From positions 124,001 to 188,000 of the forward strand of contig NZ_CP010552.1 in NCBI RefSeq assembly GCF_001293165.1: a DNA stretch of 64,000 bases, read 5' to 3'. Positions 16,662 to 28,754 of this stretch are shown one piece after another. The DNA comes from Candidatus Thioglobus autotrophicus (GTDB lineage: Bacteria; Pseudomonadota; Gammaproteobacteria; PS1; Pseudothioglobaceae). The notes below the pieces were generated by a model. The model saw only the letters and a program-made list of their open reading frames with translations. It had not been told where the DNA came from and searched no databases. Every line of letters starts with the position of its first letter. The stretch's first letter is position 1. The translations under genes were made by a program, and so were the position numbers.

Positions 16662-17072
16662 ATGTCACAGACAGACTATCAAGATATTCCACATTACACT
16701 CCTAAGAAGGGAGAAGAGTTTATGAGCATTGCTCAGCTTGAACACTTTAAAAGCAAGCTTAACACTTGGAGAGATCAGCTGGTGAGTGATGCTGAATCAA
16801 CTATTAGCCATATTCAAGAAGACTCAACACAAGTAGCCGATATTAATGATCGCGCAACATTAGAAGAAGAGTTTGCATTAGAGCTAAGAACTCGAGATCG
16901 TGAGCGTAAGCTAATTGGCAAGATTGATAAAACTTTGCATATTATTGAAATGGGTGATTATGGCTATTGCAAAACTTGTGGTGCTGAAATTGCACTTGTA
17001 CGTCTAGAGGCTCGTCCTACGGCTGATGAATGTATTGATTGTAAAACTATTGCTGAAAAGAAAGAAGTTTAA
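16662..17072 (+). CDS. dksA: RNA polymerase-binding transcription factor DksA
   Basis: DksA enters the secondary channel of RNA polymerase and, with ppGpp, sets rRNA and amino-acid promoter output. This 136-residue protein has the coiled-coil tip region with the acidic pair (VADINDRATLEEEFALELRTRDRERKLI) and the C4 zinc finger CKTCGAE...CIDCKTIAE near residues 103-127. The first ATG is used because the preceding HYTPKKGEEFM aligns with the E. coli N-terminus. A strong AAGGGAG site precedes an internal ATG at codon 21, so a shorter product is possible. Divergent from cbbY, convergent with thiL. Confidence 0.94.
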   Translation: MSQTDYQDIPHYTPKKGEEFMSIAQLEHFKSKLNTWRDQLVSDAESTISHIQEDSTQVADINDRATLEEEFALELRTRDRERKLIGKIDKTLHIIEMGDYGYCKTCGAEIALVRLEARPTADECIDCKTIAEKKEV

Positions 17073-17100
17073 TTTACGGCTTTTTTTTCGATGTTAGGTT

Positions 17101-18030
17101 TTAAAAGTGCTGATAGGACTGGCACTTTTTATCAAAATCACCCACTCTTTCAATACCTTTATTTTGGGTAATTACCCCAATTTCACTGAGTTTAATCTTT
17201 AAATTTTTCTCAATCGCTTTTAGTTTTTCAAGATTTTCTGGTGCAACACTAAAGCATAGTTCGTAATCATCACCACCTGCAAGTGCTACACACCAGTCTT
17301 GGGTTTTTTGAATGTAAGATTGCACTTCTTTGTTGAGCGGTATCTGAGATAAATCAATGCGTGCACCAACGTTCGAGCGCTTAAGAATATGGCCAAGATC
17401 TTGCTCCAAGCCATCTGATATATCAATACAAGCATTTGCAACCCCGACCAATGCACATCCAAGTTCTACTTGAGGGTTGGGTGTATTAAAATGCTGTAAC
17501 AGCTGATCACTCGGCGTTAGTTTTTGCTGAATTTGGCGCCAAGCGAGTGCTGCATCGCCAATGCTATTAGACACAAAAATATGATCGCCTGCTTGCGCTG
17601 CAGATCTCAGTAGCGCCCTACCTTGGCTAATCGTACCGGTGACATTAAGGGTAATACTCAGAGCCCCTTTAGTAGTATCACCACCTACCAAAGTAATCTG
17701 ATATTGATTAGCCAAAACTCTAAGTGTGCTAGAAAAATCTAGCAGCCAGCTTTCGTCAAATTCAGGCAAGGTTAATGCCAAGGTAAAATATTTAGGGGTT
17801 GCACCCATGGCAGCCAAATCACTTAAGTTAACCGCTAATGCTTTATGAGCAATATCGCTGGCAGAAGTGCCTTTGGGAAAATGCACGCCTTCAATTAGCG
17901 TGTCTACGCTGGTTGCTATTTGCTGGTGAGCATCAATTGAAACTAGCGCACAATCATCGCCAATTCCTAGATCGTTTGAGTTTAAATTCTTCCAATTGAA
18001 ATATTTTTCAATTAAATCAAATTCATTCAT
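17101..18030 (-). CDS. thiL: Thiamine-monophosphate kinase
   Basis: Phosphorylates thiamine monophosphate to the active diphosphate cofactor. The 309 residues show the ThiL signatures IGDDCALVSI near residue 21, ATSVDTLIEGVHFPKG near 38, NLSDLAAMGATPKYFTLAL near 70, VGGDTTKG near 115 and ISDGLEQDLGHI near 203. It is the last gene of a leftward run, overlapping the membrane-protein gene upstream by 4 bp. thiC (25032-26900) supplies the pyrimidine half of the same vitamin. Confidence 0.93.
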   Translation of the reverse strand: MNEFDLIEKYFNWKNLNSNDLGIGDDCALVSIDAHQQIATSVDTLIEGVHFPKGTSASDIAHKALAVNLSDLAAMGATPKYFTLALTLPEFDESWLLDFSSTLRVLANQYQITLVGGDTTKGALSITLNVTGTISQGRALLRSAAQAGDHIFVSNSIGDAALAWRQIQQKLTPSDQLLQHFNTPNPQVELGCALVGVANACIDISDGLEQDLGHILKRSNVGARIDLSQIPLNKEVQSYIQKTQDWCVALAGGDDYELCFSVAPENLEKLKAIEKNLKIKLSEIGVITQNKGIERVGDFDKKCQSYQHF

Positions 18031-18533
18031 TGTGGATATTTTTGAGCAAATTTTTGCTCCACTTCCCCACGACCTGCATTAAACATTGAGCCAGAGCCCA
18101 AAACGGCTGAAACAAGTACAGCAAAAAATAAGGGTACAGTGCCGAGTAACGTCAAAATTGAACCGGTAATACTTGTCCCATCCATACTACTAACACCGCC
18201 ATCACCAATCACTAGTCCGAGCGCGCTGATCAGTATGTAGAACACGTAAGCGGTGATTAAAATCTTATAGCGGTTAAGCGACATCTGCCAATGCAAATAA
18301 ACCAAGTAGGCGCCGTCTTTTTTAGTCTTTTTAGTGCGTAGATAGGTGTAGAAAATAATACCCATAGAAATGACAATAGTAAGTCCAATGGCAATATTCA
18401 TACTGGTATTTAATAGCTTTATCAGTCCTAACGTACCAATAACATGGACCAAAATAGTATTAACTGTGAATAACTCATGTGCTGCTTTAGCGGCCTTACG
18501 TTCTTGCTCGGTCGCATCTATTTTTATAATCAT
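18027..18533 (-). CDS. Membrane protein of unknown function, four predicted segments
   Basis: A 168-residue protein. The N-terminal amphipathic part (ATEQERKAAKAAHELFTVNT) is followed by hydrophobic spans at about residues 28-43, 46-64, 90-110 and 125-146. A cytoplasmic-looking basic loop YLRTKKTKKDGAYL lies between spans two and three. No known motif is seen. It starts 50 bp after nfuA and overlaps thiL by 4 bp, so it is translated with thiL; the spot is taken by pgpA in some other bacteria, but the sequence lacks phosphatase motifs. Function not assigned. Confidence 0.75.
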   Translation of the reverse strand: MIIKIDATEQERKAAKAAHELFTVNTILVHVIGTLGLIKLLNTSMNIAIGLTIVISMGIIFYTYLRTKKTKKDGAYLVYLHWQMSLNRYKILITAYVFYILISALGLVIGDGGVSSMDGTSITGSILTLLGTVPLFFAVLVSAVLGSGSMFNAGRGEVEQKFAQKYPQ

Positions 18534-18583
18534 GGTGCGTAGTTTACACTATCTAAACTCAAGACTTGAGTCTTGCGTATTTT

Positions 18584-19162
18584 TTACATATAAGCGTTAT
18601 CTGTCTGGGTATGATCAGTAACATCACGTACTGATTTAATCTCTGGAAAACGATTTCTAAGCTGTGTCTCAACACCTTGTTCTAAAGTTGCTTTAACCGA
18701 TGAACAGCCTTGGCAACCACCACCAAAATTAAGAATCACATCTTTGTTCTCCGTAATTTCAACCAGATCTACAAAGCCACCGTGTGAAGCAAGTCCTGGG
18801 CTGATTTCAGCAGCCAATACGTATTTAATTCTCTCTTCTAATGGCGCATCCTCTTTCGGCTCTTCGCCTTTAGCATTTGGTGCTGTAATCGTGAGTTTTT
18901 TACCTGTGCCCTCGTCTTTTAAAGCCACTTCAGATTCTTTTAAATAAGGGAAATTAGCCTTGTCAATATAAGCTAAAAAACCTTTGTATTCAAATTTTTC
19001 ATAGCCAGGTGTTAAATCTTTTGGATGACAAAAATTAAATGAAACAGTTGCTGCAGGCGTTCCTGCGCGCGTTACATCAACTTTAAGACCTAATTCTTGA
19101 TCGTCTTGTTGTGCAAATAAGTCTGCAACATAATCTTGCGCTTCATCAGTAATGGTAAACAT
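18584..19162 (-). CDS. nfuA: Fe-S cluster carrier NfuA
   Basis: NfuA holds and delivers [4Fe-4S] clusters to target proteins. The 192 residues have the two expected parts: a degenerate A-type N-terminal domain (VSFNFCHPKDL near residue 40) and a C-terminal Nfu domain (SHGGFVDLVEI, then NFGGGCQGCSSVKATLEQGV) whose CxxC near residues 152-155 binds the cluster. Customers in this window include NadA, ThiC, AcnD and the YgiQ protein. It follows panC with a 2-nt gap. Confidence 0.95.
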   Translation of the reverse strand: MFTITDEAQDYVADLFAQQDDQELGLKVDVTRAGTPAATVSFNFCHPKDLTPGYEKFEYKGFLAYIDKANFPYLKESEVALKDEGTGKKLTITAPNAKGEEPKEDAPLEERIKYVLAAEISPGLASHGGFVDLVEITENKDVILNFGGGCQGCSSVKATLEQGVETQLRNRFPEIKSVRDVTDHTQTDNAYM

Positions 19163-19164
19163 GG

Positions 19165-20007
19165 CTATCCTTGGTTAAAAATAATATTATCGATCAAGCG
19201 AGTTGATCCTAAAAATACCGCACATAATATCGCAATTTTGGAGGTATTGTCAGTAATAGATTTAAGGGTATTAGCGTCAAGTGCGGATAAATATTCTATT
19301 TTAAAATCTTGGCTCAATATTGTTTTCGCATCCTGTATAGCCGTTGCCAGGTTTCGACCGTTTAAAGTCTCTTGCTTAAGTTCTGTTAAAACTTGATACA
19401 ACTTAAGTGCCTGCTGTTTTTGCTCTATTGATAAATACTGATTTCTAGTACTCATAGCCAGCCCACTTTGTTCACGAACAATGGCGCCAGATAGGATTTG
19501 AATTGGCAAGGATAATGCTGCTACCATTTGCTTAATAACCAATAACTGCTGGTAATCTTTCTGACCAAAAATAGCGATATCAGGCGCAATAATCTCAAAC
19601 AAACGATGTACCACTTGCACCACGCCATCAAAATGTCCAGGGCGGGCATTACTGCACAAGCCCTGAGACAGGCTTCCAGCCTTTAGGTGACTTGTAAAGC
19701 CATCTGGATAAATATGTTCTTTATTAGGGGTAAAAACAGCATCAACTTGACAAGCTTCAAGCTCATACAAATCTTGCTCTAATGTATTTGGATAGTTATC
19801 AAAATCTTCATTTTCACCAAATTGTGTCGGGTTAACAAAAATACTTACCACGACTTTATCAGCATTGGCTTTAGCTTGATGAACCAAAGACAAGTGTCCG
19901 GCATGTAGCCCACCCATCGTTGGCACAAAGGCAATTACTTGACCTTGGATTTTCCAGGTTGAAACTACATCAGTCATTTGCTGATTATCTAAACAAACTT
20001 GCATCAA
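19165..20007 (-). CDS. panC: Pantothenate synthetase
   Basis: Joins pantoate and beta-alanine with ATP to form pantothenate, the precursor of coenzyme A. Seen in the 280 residues: FVPTMGGLHAGHLSLV near 28, the nucleotidyl-transferase HxGH-type motif; SIFVNPTQFGENEDF near 56; GQKDYQQLLVIKQM near 148 and MSTRNQYLS near 184 (the KMSKS-like region). It overlaps panB by 4 bp, so the two are translationally coupled. Confidence 0.96.
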   Translation of the reverse strand: MMQVCLDNQQMTDVVSTWKIQGQVIAFVPTMGGLHAGHLSLVHQAKANADKVVVSIFVNPTQFGENEDFDNYPNTLEQDLYELEACQVDAVFTPNKEHIYPDGFTSHLKAGSLSQGLCSNARPGHFDGVVQVVHRLFEIIAPDIAIFGQKDYQQLLVIKQMVAALSLPIQILSGAIVREQSGLAMSTRNQYLSIEQKQQALKLYQVLTELKQETLNGRNLATAIQDAKTILSQDFKIEYLSALDANTLKSITDNTSKIAILCAVFLGSTRLIDNIIFNQG

Positions 20008-20786
20008 TAGCTGTACTCATCATTCGGAAAGGTTTGGCTTTTTACTGAGTAAATATAACCTTTTACAGCGGATTCAATTGAGCTGTGTTCGGACAAGAAA
20101 TTTTTGACAAATTTAGGTAAATAGCCGGTATTAATACCCAACATATCGTAACTCACCAACACCTGTCCATCACAATCAACACCTGCACCAATACCAATTG
20201 TTGGAATATTAATTGACTGGCTAACTTTCTTGGCCAACTCAGCAGGTACACACTCTAAAACCAGCGTTTCAACCCCCCAAGATTCAAGAAATTTAGCATC
20301 TGCTAAAATTCTCTGAGCGCTACTGTCATCTCTACCTTGTACTTTATAGCCGCCCATTTCAATAACCGATTGTGGCTGCAAGCCAAGATGGCCACAGACT
20401 GGAATATTGTTAGCTTGCAAAATTTTAAAAGACGCCTCGTGTTCAGCGCCACCTTCAAATTTGACCATTTGTGCACCAACACTCATCAAGCGCTGGGCAT
20501 TTTCTAAGGTTTTCTCAGCGTGAGTATAGCTTTGATAAGGCATATCAGCAATCAGCAAAGCCTCTTTGATACCCTTTACAACCGCTTGCGTATGGTAAAG
20601 CATATCTTCCATAGAAACGCCCAAGGTGTTTTCACCCCCTTGAATGACATTACCCAAAGAATCACCCACCAAAATAACATCAACGCCACACGCATCAAAT
20701 AGCTTGGCAAATGAGGCGTCATACGCCGTTAAGCAGGTGATTTTTTCACCTTTTTTCTTGAAAGATTGTAAGTCAGCGAGATTCAT
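20004..20786 (-). CDS. panB: 3-methyl-2-oxobutanoate hydroxymethyltransferase
   Basis: Makes ketopantoate from 2-oxoisovalerate and methylene-tetrahydrofolate, the first committed step to pantothenate. The 260 residues carry CLTAYDASFAKLFDACGVD near 18, VGDSLGNVIQG near 41 (metal-binding Asp), DMPYQSY near 79, VKFEGG near 108, PVCGHLGLQPQSV near 130 and a QVLVSYDMLGI block near 208. It lies between folK and panC with 4-bp overlaps on both sides. Folate and pantothenate genes share the operon, which fits PanB's folate need. Confidence 0.96.
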   Translation of the reverse strand: MNLADLQSFKKKGEKITCLTAYDASFAKLFDACGVDVILVGDSLGNVIQGGENTLGVSMEDMLYHTQAVVKGIKEALLIADMPYQSYTHAEKTLENAQRLMSVGAQMVKFEGGAEHEASFKILQANNIPVCGHLGLQPQSVIEMGGYKVQGRDDSSAQRILADAKFLESWGVETLVLECVPAELAKKVSQSINIPTIGIGAGVDCDGQVLVSYDMLGINTGYLPKFVKNFLSEHSSIESAVKGYIYSVKSQTFPNDEYSY

Positions 20787-21256
20787 AATTTGGTTAATTG
20801 ATACGCGCCTAATTCTTGAATAATATCTTCAATAGGGCCTAAAACTGGCACTTTCAAATCTGGCTCAAGCTCAGCCAGAGGTATCAGTACAAAAGCTCTA
20901 TTCATCATCTCAGGATGTGGAATGACTAATTGTTTAGAGGCTACCACTTGAACCCCATAGGTAATAATATCTAAATCAATGGTTCTAGCACCCCACTTTT
21001 TCTCACGCACTCGATGCTGTTGGGTTTCAATCGCTTGACAAGCATAGAGTAATTCTAAAGGGGTTAAATGGGTATTAACTTGTGCAATCGCATTAATATA
21101 GTCAGGCTGTTTTGAATCGTCCACCGGTGGTGATTGATACAAACTCGATAGATTAACCACCTCAACATCTTTAGTTGCATGCAGAGCCATCACCGCTGTT
21201 TTGATTTGCTGCTTAGGATTGTTTAAGTTTGACCCAAGTCCAATATAAGCTAACAA
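20783..21256 (-). CDS. folK: 6-hydroxymethyl-dihydropterin pyrophosphokinase
   Basis: Transfers pyrophosphate to the pterin precursor of folate. The 157 residues show [15 protein letters not shown] at the start, [20 protein letters not shown] near 40, the signature [17 protein letters not shown] (R-x-x-x-R-W-G-x-R-x-x-D-x-D) near 94 and [15 protein letters not shown] near 127. Overlaps proB by 7 bp and panB by 4 bp. Confidence 0.95.
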   Translation of the reverse strand: MLAYIGLGSNLNNPKQQIKTAVMALHATKDVEVVNLSSLYQSPPVDDSKQPDYINAIAQVNTHLTPLELLYACQAIETQQHRVREKKWGARTIDLDIITYGVQVVASKQLVIPHPEMMNRAFVLIPLAELEPDLKVPVLGPIEDIIQELGAYQLTKL

Positions 21257-22020
21257 TGGATTAATGTCCCAACATGCTCATTAGCAGCTAATTTAACCAA
21301 AATATCTGCTTGTCGACCTGAGGCAATAACAGTATTAGTATTTGAATGAGAGGCCGTTCTAGCAGCTAACACCTTGGTGTACATACCGCCCGATCCTAAT
21401 GAGCCACCCGTTCTACCCGCTACTCGCTCTAACTTCTCATCATCAACCTGAATTTTCTCAATCAACTCAGCCTTAGGATTTTTCCTTGGATCGGCATTAT
21501 AAACACCGCCTTGGTCGGTCAAAATAACCAGCTGAGTGGCGCCAACTAAATTAGCAACTAGGGCTGCCAAAGTATCATTATCACCAAATTTAATTTCTTC
21601 AGTGGCAACCGTATCATTCTCATTAACAATTGGTACTGTATTTAGCTCAAGAAGCGCATTTAAGGTTGCTGAAATGTTATCACTCTGCTGAGTATCAGCT
21701 AGATTGTCATGAGTTAATAGCACTTGCGCTGTATGAATTGTGTGCTTTGAAAATAAAGACTCATAGGTTTGCACTAAGCCCATTTGCCCAACAGCAGCGG
21801 CGGCTTGAAGCTGATGAATAGCCTCTGGTCGACTTGACCAACCTAAGCGCTTTATACCTTCTGCAATAGCACCACTAGACACTAAAATAACTTCAATATC
21901 TTGATTTTTTAATTGTACAATTTGCTCAACCCAAGAACTGATGGCGTTGACATCTAGCCCTTGTCCATCATTGGTTAAGAGTGCCGATCCAATTTTGACC
22001 ACCCACCTTTGTTTACTCAT
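21250..22020 (-). CDS. proB: Glutamate 5-kinase without PUA domain
   Basis: First step of proline synthesis: phosphorylates glutamate. An amino-acid-kinase fold of 256 residues with [12 protein letters not shown] near the start, [16 protein letters not shown] near 46, [19 protein letters not shown] near 133, [16 protein letters not shown] near 167 and [14 protein letters not shown]-type glycine segment near 208. It ends there, lacking the C-terminal PUA domain of the ~367-residue E. coli enzyme. The stop is followed at once by folK, so the short form is probably native. proA is not in the window. Confidence 0.94.
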   Translation of the reverse strand: MSKQRWVVKIGSALLTNDGQGLDVNAISSWVEQIVQLKNQDIEVILVSSGAIAEGIKRLGWSSRPEAIHQLQAAAAVGQMGLVQTYESLFSKHTIHTAQVLLTHDNLADTQQSDNISATLNALLELNTVPIVNENDTVATEEIKFGDNDTLAALVANLVGATQLVILTDQGGVYNADPRKNPKAELIEKIQVDDEKLERVAGRTGGSLGSGGMYTKVLAARTASHSNTNTVIASGRQADILVKLAANEHVGTLIHC

Positions 22021-23026
22021 TAGTATTATTTTTAACCAGTATGAATAAGCCTTTGACTAAGTCTTTACAGCCCAGGCCGTTTAATGCTGAAATATTATAA
22101 AATTCACCCTTGTAACCAATGTCTCTTAACAAAGTTTTAACTACTTCATCACGCTCATCTTCAGGCAACAAATCCATCTTATTAACTGCAAGCATTCTCG
22201 GCTTGTCAGCTAATTCTGGATCGTATTTCCTTAATTCTTTCTCAATAGTTAAAAAGTTTTTAGCTGGGTCTGATGCATCTGCTGGCAAAATATCAACCAC
22301 ATGCAATAAAGCTTTAGAACGAGACAAATGCTTCAAGAATTCAAAACCCAGGCCAACGCCTTCACTCGCATCTTCGATTAATCCAGGGATATCGGCCATG
22401 ACAATATGCTCATCATAATAAGACACTACGCCTAGTGATGGATGTAGCGTGGTAAATGGATAATCAGCCACCTTAGGGCGTGCGCTAGATATCTGACGAA
22501 TCAGGCTCGATTTTCCGGCATTAGGCATACCAAGCAGGCCAATATCGGCCATCACATTCATTTCTAGGCCAATTTCACGCGCCTCACCGAGTGAACCCGG
22601 CGTGGTTTTTCTAGGTGCACGATTAATACTAGATTTAAAGCGAGTATTACCCAAACCATGAAAACCACCCTTGGCAACCAAGATTATTTGCTCATGCTCA
22701 ATCATCTCGCCAATCAGCTCATCGGTTTCTAAATCATAAACTTTGGTGCCGAGTGGAATCTCCACGGTTAAATGATCAGCAGATTTTCCACGCTTATTTT
22801 GACCTGATCCAGGCTGACCATTTTTTGCTCTAAATAAACGATTGAAGCGAAACTCGCTCAGCGTATTTAAACTCTCTTGTCCACGGAAATATATATGCCC
22901 GCCATCACCGCCATCACCGCCATCTGGACCGCCATCTGGGATATATTTCTCTCGACGAAAGCCTAAGCAACCAGCCCCTCCTTTTCCAGCTTCAACACGA
23001 ATACTGGCAGAATCAACAAACTTCAT
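22013..23026 (-). CDS. obgE: GTPase ObgE (CgtA)
   Basis: Large-subunit ribosome assembly and stress GTPase. The 337 residues contain the glycine-rich Obg fold ([21 protein letters not shown] at residues ~16-37) and a G domain with [14 protein letters not shown] (G1) near 166, [12 protein letters not shown] (G3) near 213 and [10 protein letters not shown] (G4) near 283. First gene of the leftward run obgE-proB-folK-panB-panC-nfuA. No rpmA-rplU genes precede it, unlike the common arrangement; instead waaA is divergent 43 bp away. Confidence 0.96.
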   Translation of the reverse strand: MKFVDSASIRVEAGKGGAGCLGFRREKYIPDGGPDGGDGGDGGHIYFRGQESLNTLSEFRFNRLFRAKNGQPGSGQNKRGKSADHLTVEIPLGTKVYDLETDELIGEMIEHEQIILVAKGGFHGLGNTRFKSSINRAPRKTTPGSLGEAREIGLEMNVMADIGLLGMPNAGKSSLIRQISSARPKVADYPFTTLHPSLGVVSYYDEHIVMADIPGLIEDASEGVGLGFEFLKHLSRSKALLHVVDILPADASDPAKNFLTIEKELRKYDPELADKPRMLAVNKMDLLPEDERDEVVKTLLRDIGYKGEFYNISALNGLGCKDLVKGLFILVKNNTNE

Positions 23027-23069
23027 AAAAAACCGCTAAAATACAATAAAGCTATTATACCACCGACAA

Positions 23070-24320
23070 ATGAATCGAACTCTATACAGCCTAGTTGGAT
23101 ATTTATTATTACCCATTTTAATTATTCGATTATTTGTGAAATCTATCAAGGCTCCAAGCTACAGAAAAAGAGTGTCTGAAAGACTGGGGCTTATCCAAAA
23201 AATATCCACGCCTACTATCTGGGTCCATTGTGTTTCAGTGGGTGAGTTTAGAGCCTCTATCACCCTTATTGATACCTTAATTAGTGAACATCCTAAGCAT
23301 AAAATATTGGTGACTAGTACCACTCCAACAGGCTCTAGTGCACTTACACAGCATTATGGTGATAAGATTTTGCATTGCTATTTTCCATTTGATTTAAGTA
23401 TTATTGTTAAGCGCTATATTAAACGCATCAATCCAGATTTATGTATTCTCATGGAAACTGAAATATGGCCAAACTTAATTCATGCTTTAAGGCAAAACAA
23501 CATTCCCAGTATTTTAATTAATGCCCGATTATCGGATCGATCGTTAAAAAAATATCAAAAATTTGCACCAAAACTTATCCGTGAAACGCTCAACAACTTA
23601 ACTTTAATTGCCACACAAAATCAAAACTCAGCAACTCGATTCATTCAGCTGGGTGCGCATGACAAAAAAGTAATTAACGCGGGCAATATTAAATTTGATC
23701 TAAACCCAGTGCCTAATAGCACTGTAACGCAAACCTTAAAGAAAATAGTTGGCCATCAAAAAGTTATTACTTTTGCCAGTACACATTTAGGCGAAGAGAG
23801 TCAAATTATTAATAGTTTTTTAAAAGTTCAATCTCAGCTTAATGCATTACTTGTTATCATCCCAAGACATCCTGAGCGATTTAATAGTGTGGAAAAGCTC
23901 ATAAAAAACGCCTCTTTAAGTGTATCTCGTCGCTCAGATACTCACGTTGTTGGCAAAGATCATGTGCTACTAGGTGACTCAATGGGGGAAATGCTGAGCT
24001 ATTTTGAAATCAGTGATATTGTGTTTATGGGGGGTAGTTTGAATGAGACAGGTGGGCACAATATGTTGGAACCAGCAGCCCTATCTAGGCCAATTATTTT
24101 TGGCCCTAATGTCTTTAATTTTGCTGAAATTTCTTCTGATTTATTGAAAAATAAAGCCAGTATTCAAGTACAAAATTCAGATGAATTATTTGAAAATCTG
24201 ATTCAATTGCTTAATAATCCTGAACAGTTAAAATCGTTAGGCTCTAATGCTAAACACTATTTTGAATCTCAACAAGGTGCGGTTAAAAAAATCGCTAAAC
24301 TTGTTGAGAGTATTATTTAG
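23070..24320 (+). CDS. waaA: 3-deoxy-D-manno-octulosonic acid (Kdo) transferase
   Basis: Adds Kdo to lipid A precursor, an inner-membrane-bound glycosyltransferase of family GT30. The 416 residues begin with a single membrane anchor (LYSLVGYLLLPILIIRLFV), then WVHCVSVGEFRAS near 51, the typical Kdo-transferase acceptor loop with its catalytic Glu, LMETEIWPNLI near 128, and the donor-site block MGGSLNETGGHNMLEPAAL near 327. It indicates a normal lipopolysaccharide core. The 3' end overlaps the convergent ion-channel gene by 8 bp. Confidence 0.94.
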   Translation: MNRTLYSLVGYLLLPILIIRLFVKSIKAPSYRKRVSERLGLIQKISTPTIWVHCVSVGEFRASITLIDTLISEHPKHKILVTSTTPTGSSALTQHYGDKILHCYFPFDLSIIVKRYIKRINPDLCILMETEIWPNLIHALRQNNIPSILINARLSDRSLKKYQKFAPKLIRETLNNLTLIATQNQNSATRFIQLGAHDKKVINAGNIKFDLNPVPNSTVTQTLKKIVGHQKVITFASTHLGEESQIINSFLKVQSQLNALLVIIPRHPERFNSVEKLIKNASLSVSRRSDTHVVGKDHVLLGDSMGEMLSYFEISDIVFMGGSLNETGGHNMLEPAALSRPIIFGPNVFNFAEISSDLLKNKASIQVQNSDELFENLIQLLNNPEQLKSLGSNAKHYFESQQGAVKKIAKLVESII

Positions 24321-24768
24321 CATCCCAGTAACGCTGCATCTCATAATACAAAAAAGAAGCTGTCCAGGTAATAAGCACAAAACCTACCAACGCCTCCATG
24401 CCCACTAAAAACCGAATAGAGCCAAAAGGCTCAATGTCGCCAAAACCAAGTGTGGTGAAATTGCTAAACGAAAAGTAAACGCTGTCCATAAATGAGCCGT
24501 CAAAGTTACCTTGTATTTCGCCCCAAGCTTTATCTTTGCTCATCAAGAAATAGGCAATCGCAAATAGCCATATTTCCACTACGTGGGCAATTAAAGCAAT
24601 AAAAACAACGGATAAAATCCTAAATCGATGTTTGATTCGAACCTTGGGGAGTAGATTAGTAGCCCGATACAAAAATTCATAATGAATTAAAACGCTGAGT
24701 GTCACAATAATGGTATTGATTAATGCTGCAAGCCACATAGGGAAAATCCTTATAATAAGAGGTGCCAA
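24313..24768 (-). CDS. Two-pore-helix ion channel, potassium-channel type
   Basis: A 151-residue inner-membrane protein with hydrophobic spans near residues 7-27, 52-73 and 117-140. Between the last two spans lies a pore loop (VYFSFSNFTTLGFGDIEPFG), whose TTLGFGD replaces the classic TVGYGD potassium filter. This is the Ion_trans_2 arrangement with one extra N-terminal span. No regulatory domain is attached. Potassium selectivity is inferred from the filter; Phe in place of Tyr is common in bacterial relatives. Confidence 0.85.
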   Translation of the reverse strand: MAPLIIRIFPMWLAALINTIIVTLSVLIHYEFLYRATNLLPKVRIKHRFRILSVVFIALIAHVVEIWLFAIAYFLMSKDKAWGEIQGNFDGSFMDSVYFSFSNFTTLGFGDIEPFGSIRFLVGMEALVGFVLITWTASFLYYEMQRYWDAK

Positions 24769-24799
24769 TTGTACTGAAAAAATTTAGGAAAAAATCGAA

Positions 24800-25024
24800 A
24801 TGGGCTGTTGTAATACCAAGACTGACGAAAAACCTTTATGCTATTGCTTCAACATTAGCGAAAATGCCTATTTAGAGGCAATCAAAGCTGGAAAAGGCAG
24901 TGTCTTGAAAGATTTTGTGGTGTTTCAGACCAAACACAACTATTGCAATTGTGAAAACCTTAATCCTAGCAAGCAATGCTGCCTAAAAGCCTTTAAGGCT
25001 ATAGAAATTTCGCAAAAAACGTAA
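24800..25024 (+). CDS. Small Cys-rich protein, Bfd/CopZ-like [2Fe-2S] domain
   Basis: A 74-residue protein with nine cysteines: MGCCNTK at the N-terminus, then LCYCFNISENAYLEAI near 13 and the end block YCNCENLNPSKQCCLKAF near 48. The C-x-C ... C-x-C-(x)n-C-C pattern around NPSKQCC resembles the bacterioferritin-associated ferredoxin (Bfd) fold, where four Cys bind a [2Fe-2S] cluster. Copper chaperones of the CopZ type carry the same domain. There is no bacterioferritin gene nearby, so the partner is unknown. It lies between the divergent channel gene and the convergent thiC. Confidence 0.75.
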   Translation: MGCCNTKTDEKPLCYCFNISENAYLEAIKAGKGSVLKDFVVFQTKHNYCNCENLNPSKQCCLKAFKAIEISQKT

Positions 25025-25031
25025 ATACGTT

Positions 25032-27926
<2,895 letters not shown>

Positions 27927-28029
27927 CTAAGCTTATTTTAAATATTAAAATATAATAATATTCTTATATAGTTCTCAAATTAGTGTATAATGTGCGTCTA
28001 ATTACACACCCAATTAATGAGAACTCATC

Positions 28030-28746
28030 ATGGAAAACAAATCACTTTTTAGCACTATTATTTTAGCTTTTGCACTGATTGCAGGCTATTTCTTTTATAG
28101 TGAAAAACTAAACACCTTAGAACAAGAAGTTGTAGAAATCACGCAAGAGTACAATCATAAGTTAGAGGCTTTACAGCCAGTCAAATCAACAAATAACATG
28201 ACTGAAAACTCGGCACTTGAAACGCTTAATAACCAGCTTATTAAAGCACAATCAGCCCTTAAAACTTCTCAAAAAAAGCTTTCTTTAGTGACTAGCAAAA
28301 CCAGTGTTTTGGGTGATGAAATTTCACAAATTGGCGATGCGAGAGATCAGGTTAAAACGCTCAAGGGCTCTTTGCAATCAGTTGAGAAAAAGCTCAATAT
28401 TTCTACGGAAAAACTTAGCTATCTTGAGCAAGTATTTGAAACTCAAAACAAAGCAACTGTTGAGCAAAACATTGCCAGAATTAAAGAACTTAAAGAGACT
28501 TCTAGTGGTATTGCAGTGACTGGATTAATCGTGCCAGCTATTGGCGTGGCGACATTGATCTCATACACAACTGAAGAAATTGATAACTATTGTGCCAATA
28601 TTAAAAACACCATTGAGCTTGAAAATCAAGTGTTTGGTAAAGTGATTTCTCTAGATGGTACTATGCAAAAAAGCTACCACAACCAATGTGAAGTAAGCCT
28701 AAAAGATAAAATTAAAAAAGGCCTGAAAAAACTTCAAGCCCATTAA
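28030..28746 (+). CDS. Membrane-anchored coiled-coil protein of unknown function
   Basis: The 238-residue protein has one N-terminal membrane span (SLFSTIILAFALIAGYFFY), then a long Lys/Glu/Gln-rich heptad region from about residue 28 to 160 that should form a coiled coil. A short hydrophobic segment follows (SGIAVTGLIVPAIGVATLI, near 157-176), and the basic tail ends with two cysteines (Cys187, Cys220). No domain is recognised. A TATAAT at 27986-27991 and the inverted pair TTCTCA/TGAGAA around 27972 and 28018 may form its promoter region. It is convergent with acs. Function not assigned. Confidence 0.75.
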   Translation: MENKSLFSTIILAFALIAGYFFYSEKLNTLEQEVVEITQEYNHKLEALQPVKSTNNMTENSALETLNNQLIKAQSALKTSQKKLSLVTSKTSVLGDEISQIGDARDQVKTLKGSLQSVEKKLNISTEKLSYLEQVFETQNKATVEQNIARIKELKETSSGIAVTGLIVPAIGVATLISYTTEEIDNYCANIKNTIELENQVFGKVISLDGTMQKSYHNQCEVSLKDKIKKGLKKLQAH

Positions 28747-28754
28747 GATAACGT

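Noticed and set aside
21250-22020. Truncated proB pseudogene
   Set aside because: PUA-less ProB proteins are common, and the stop is followed by an overlapping folK start, so the short form is likely native.
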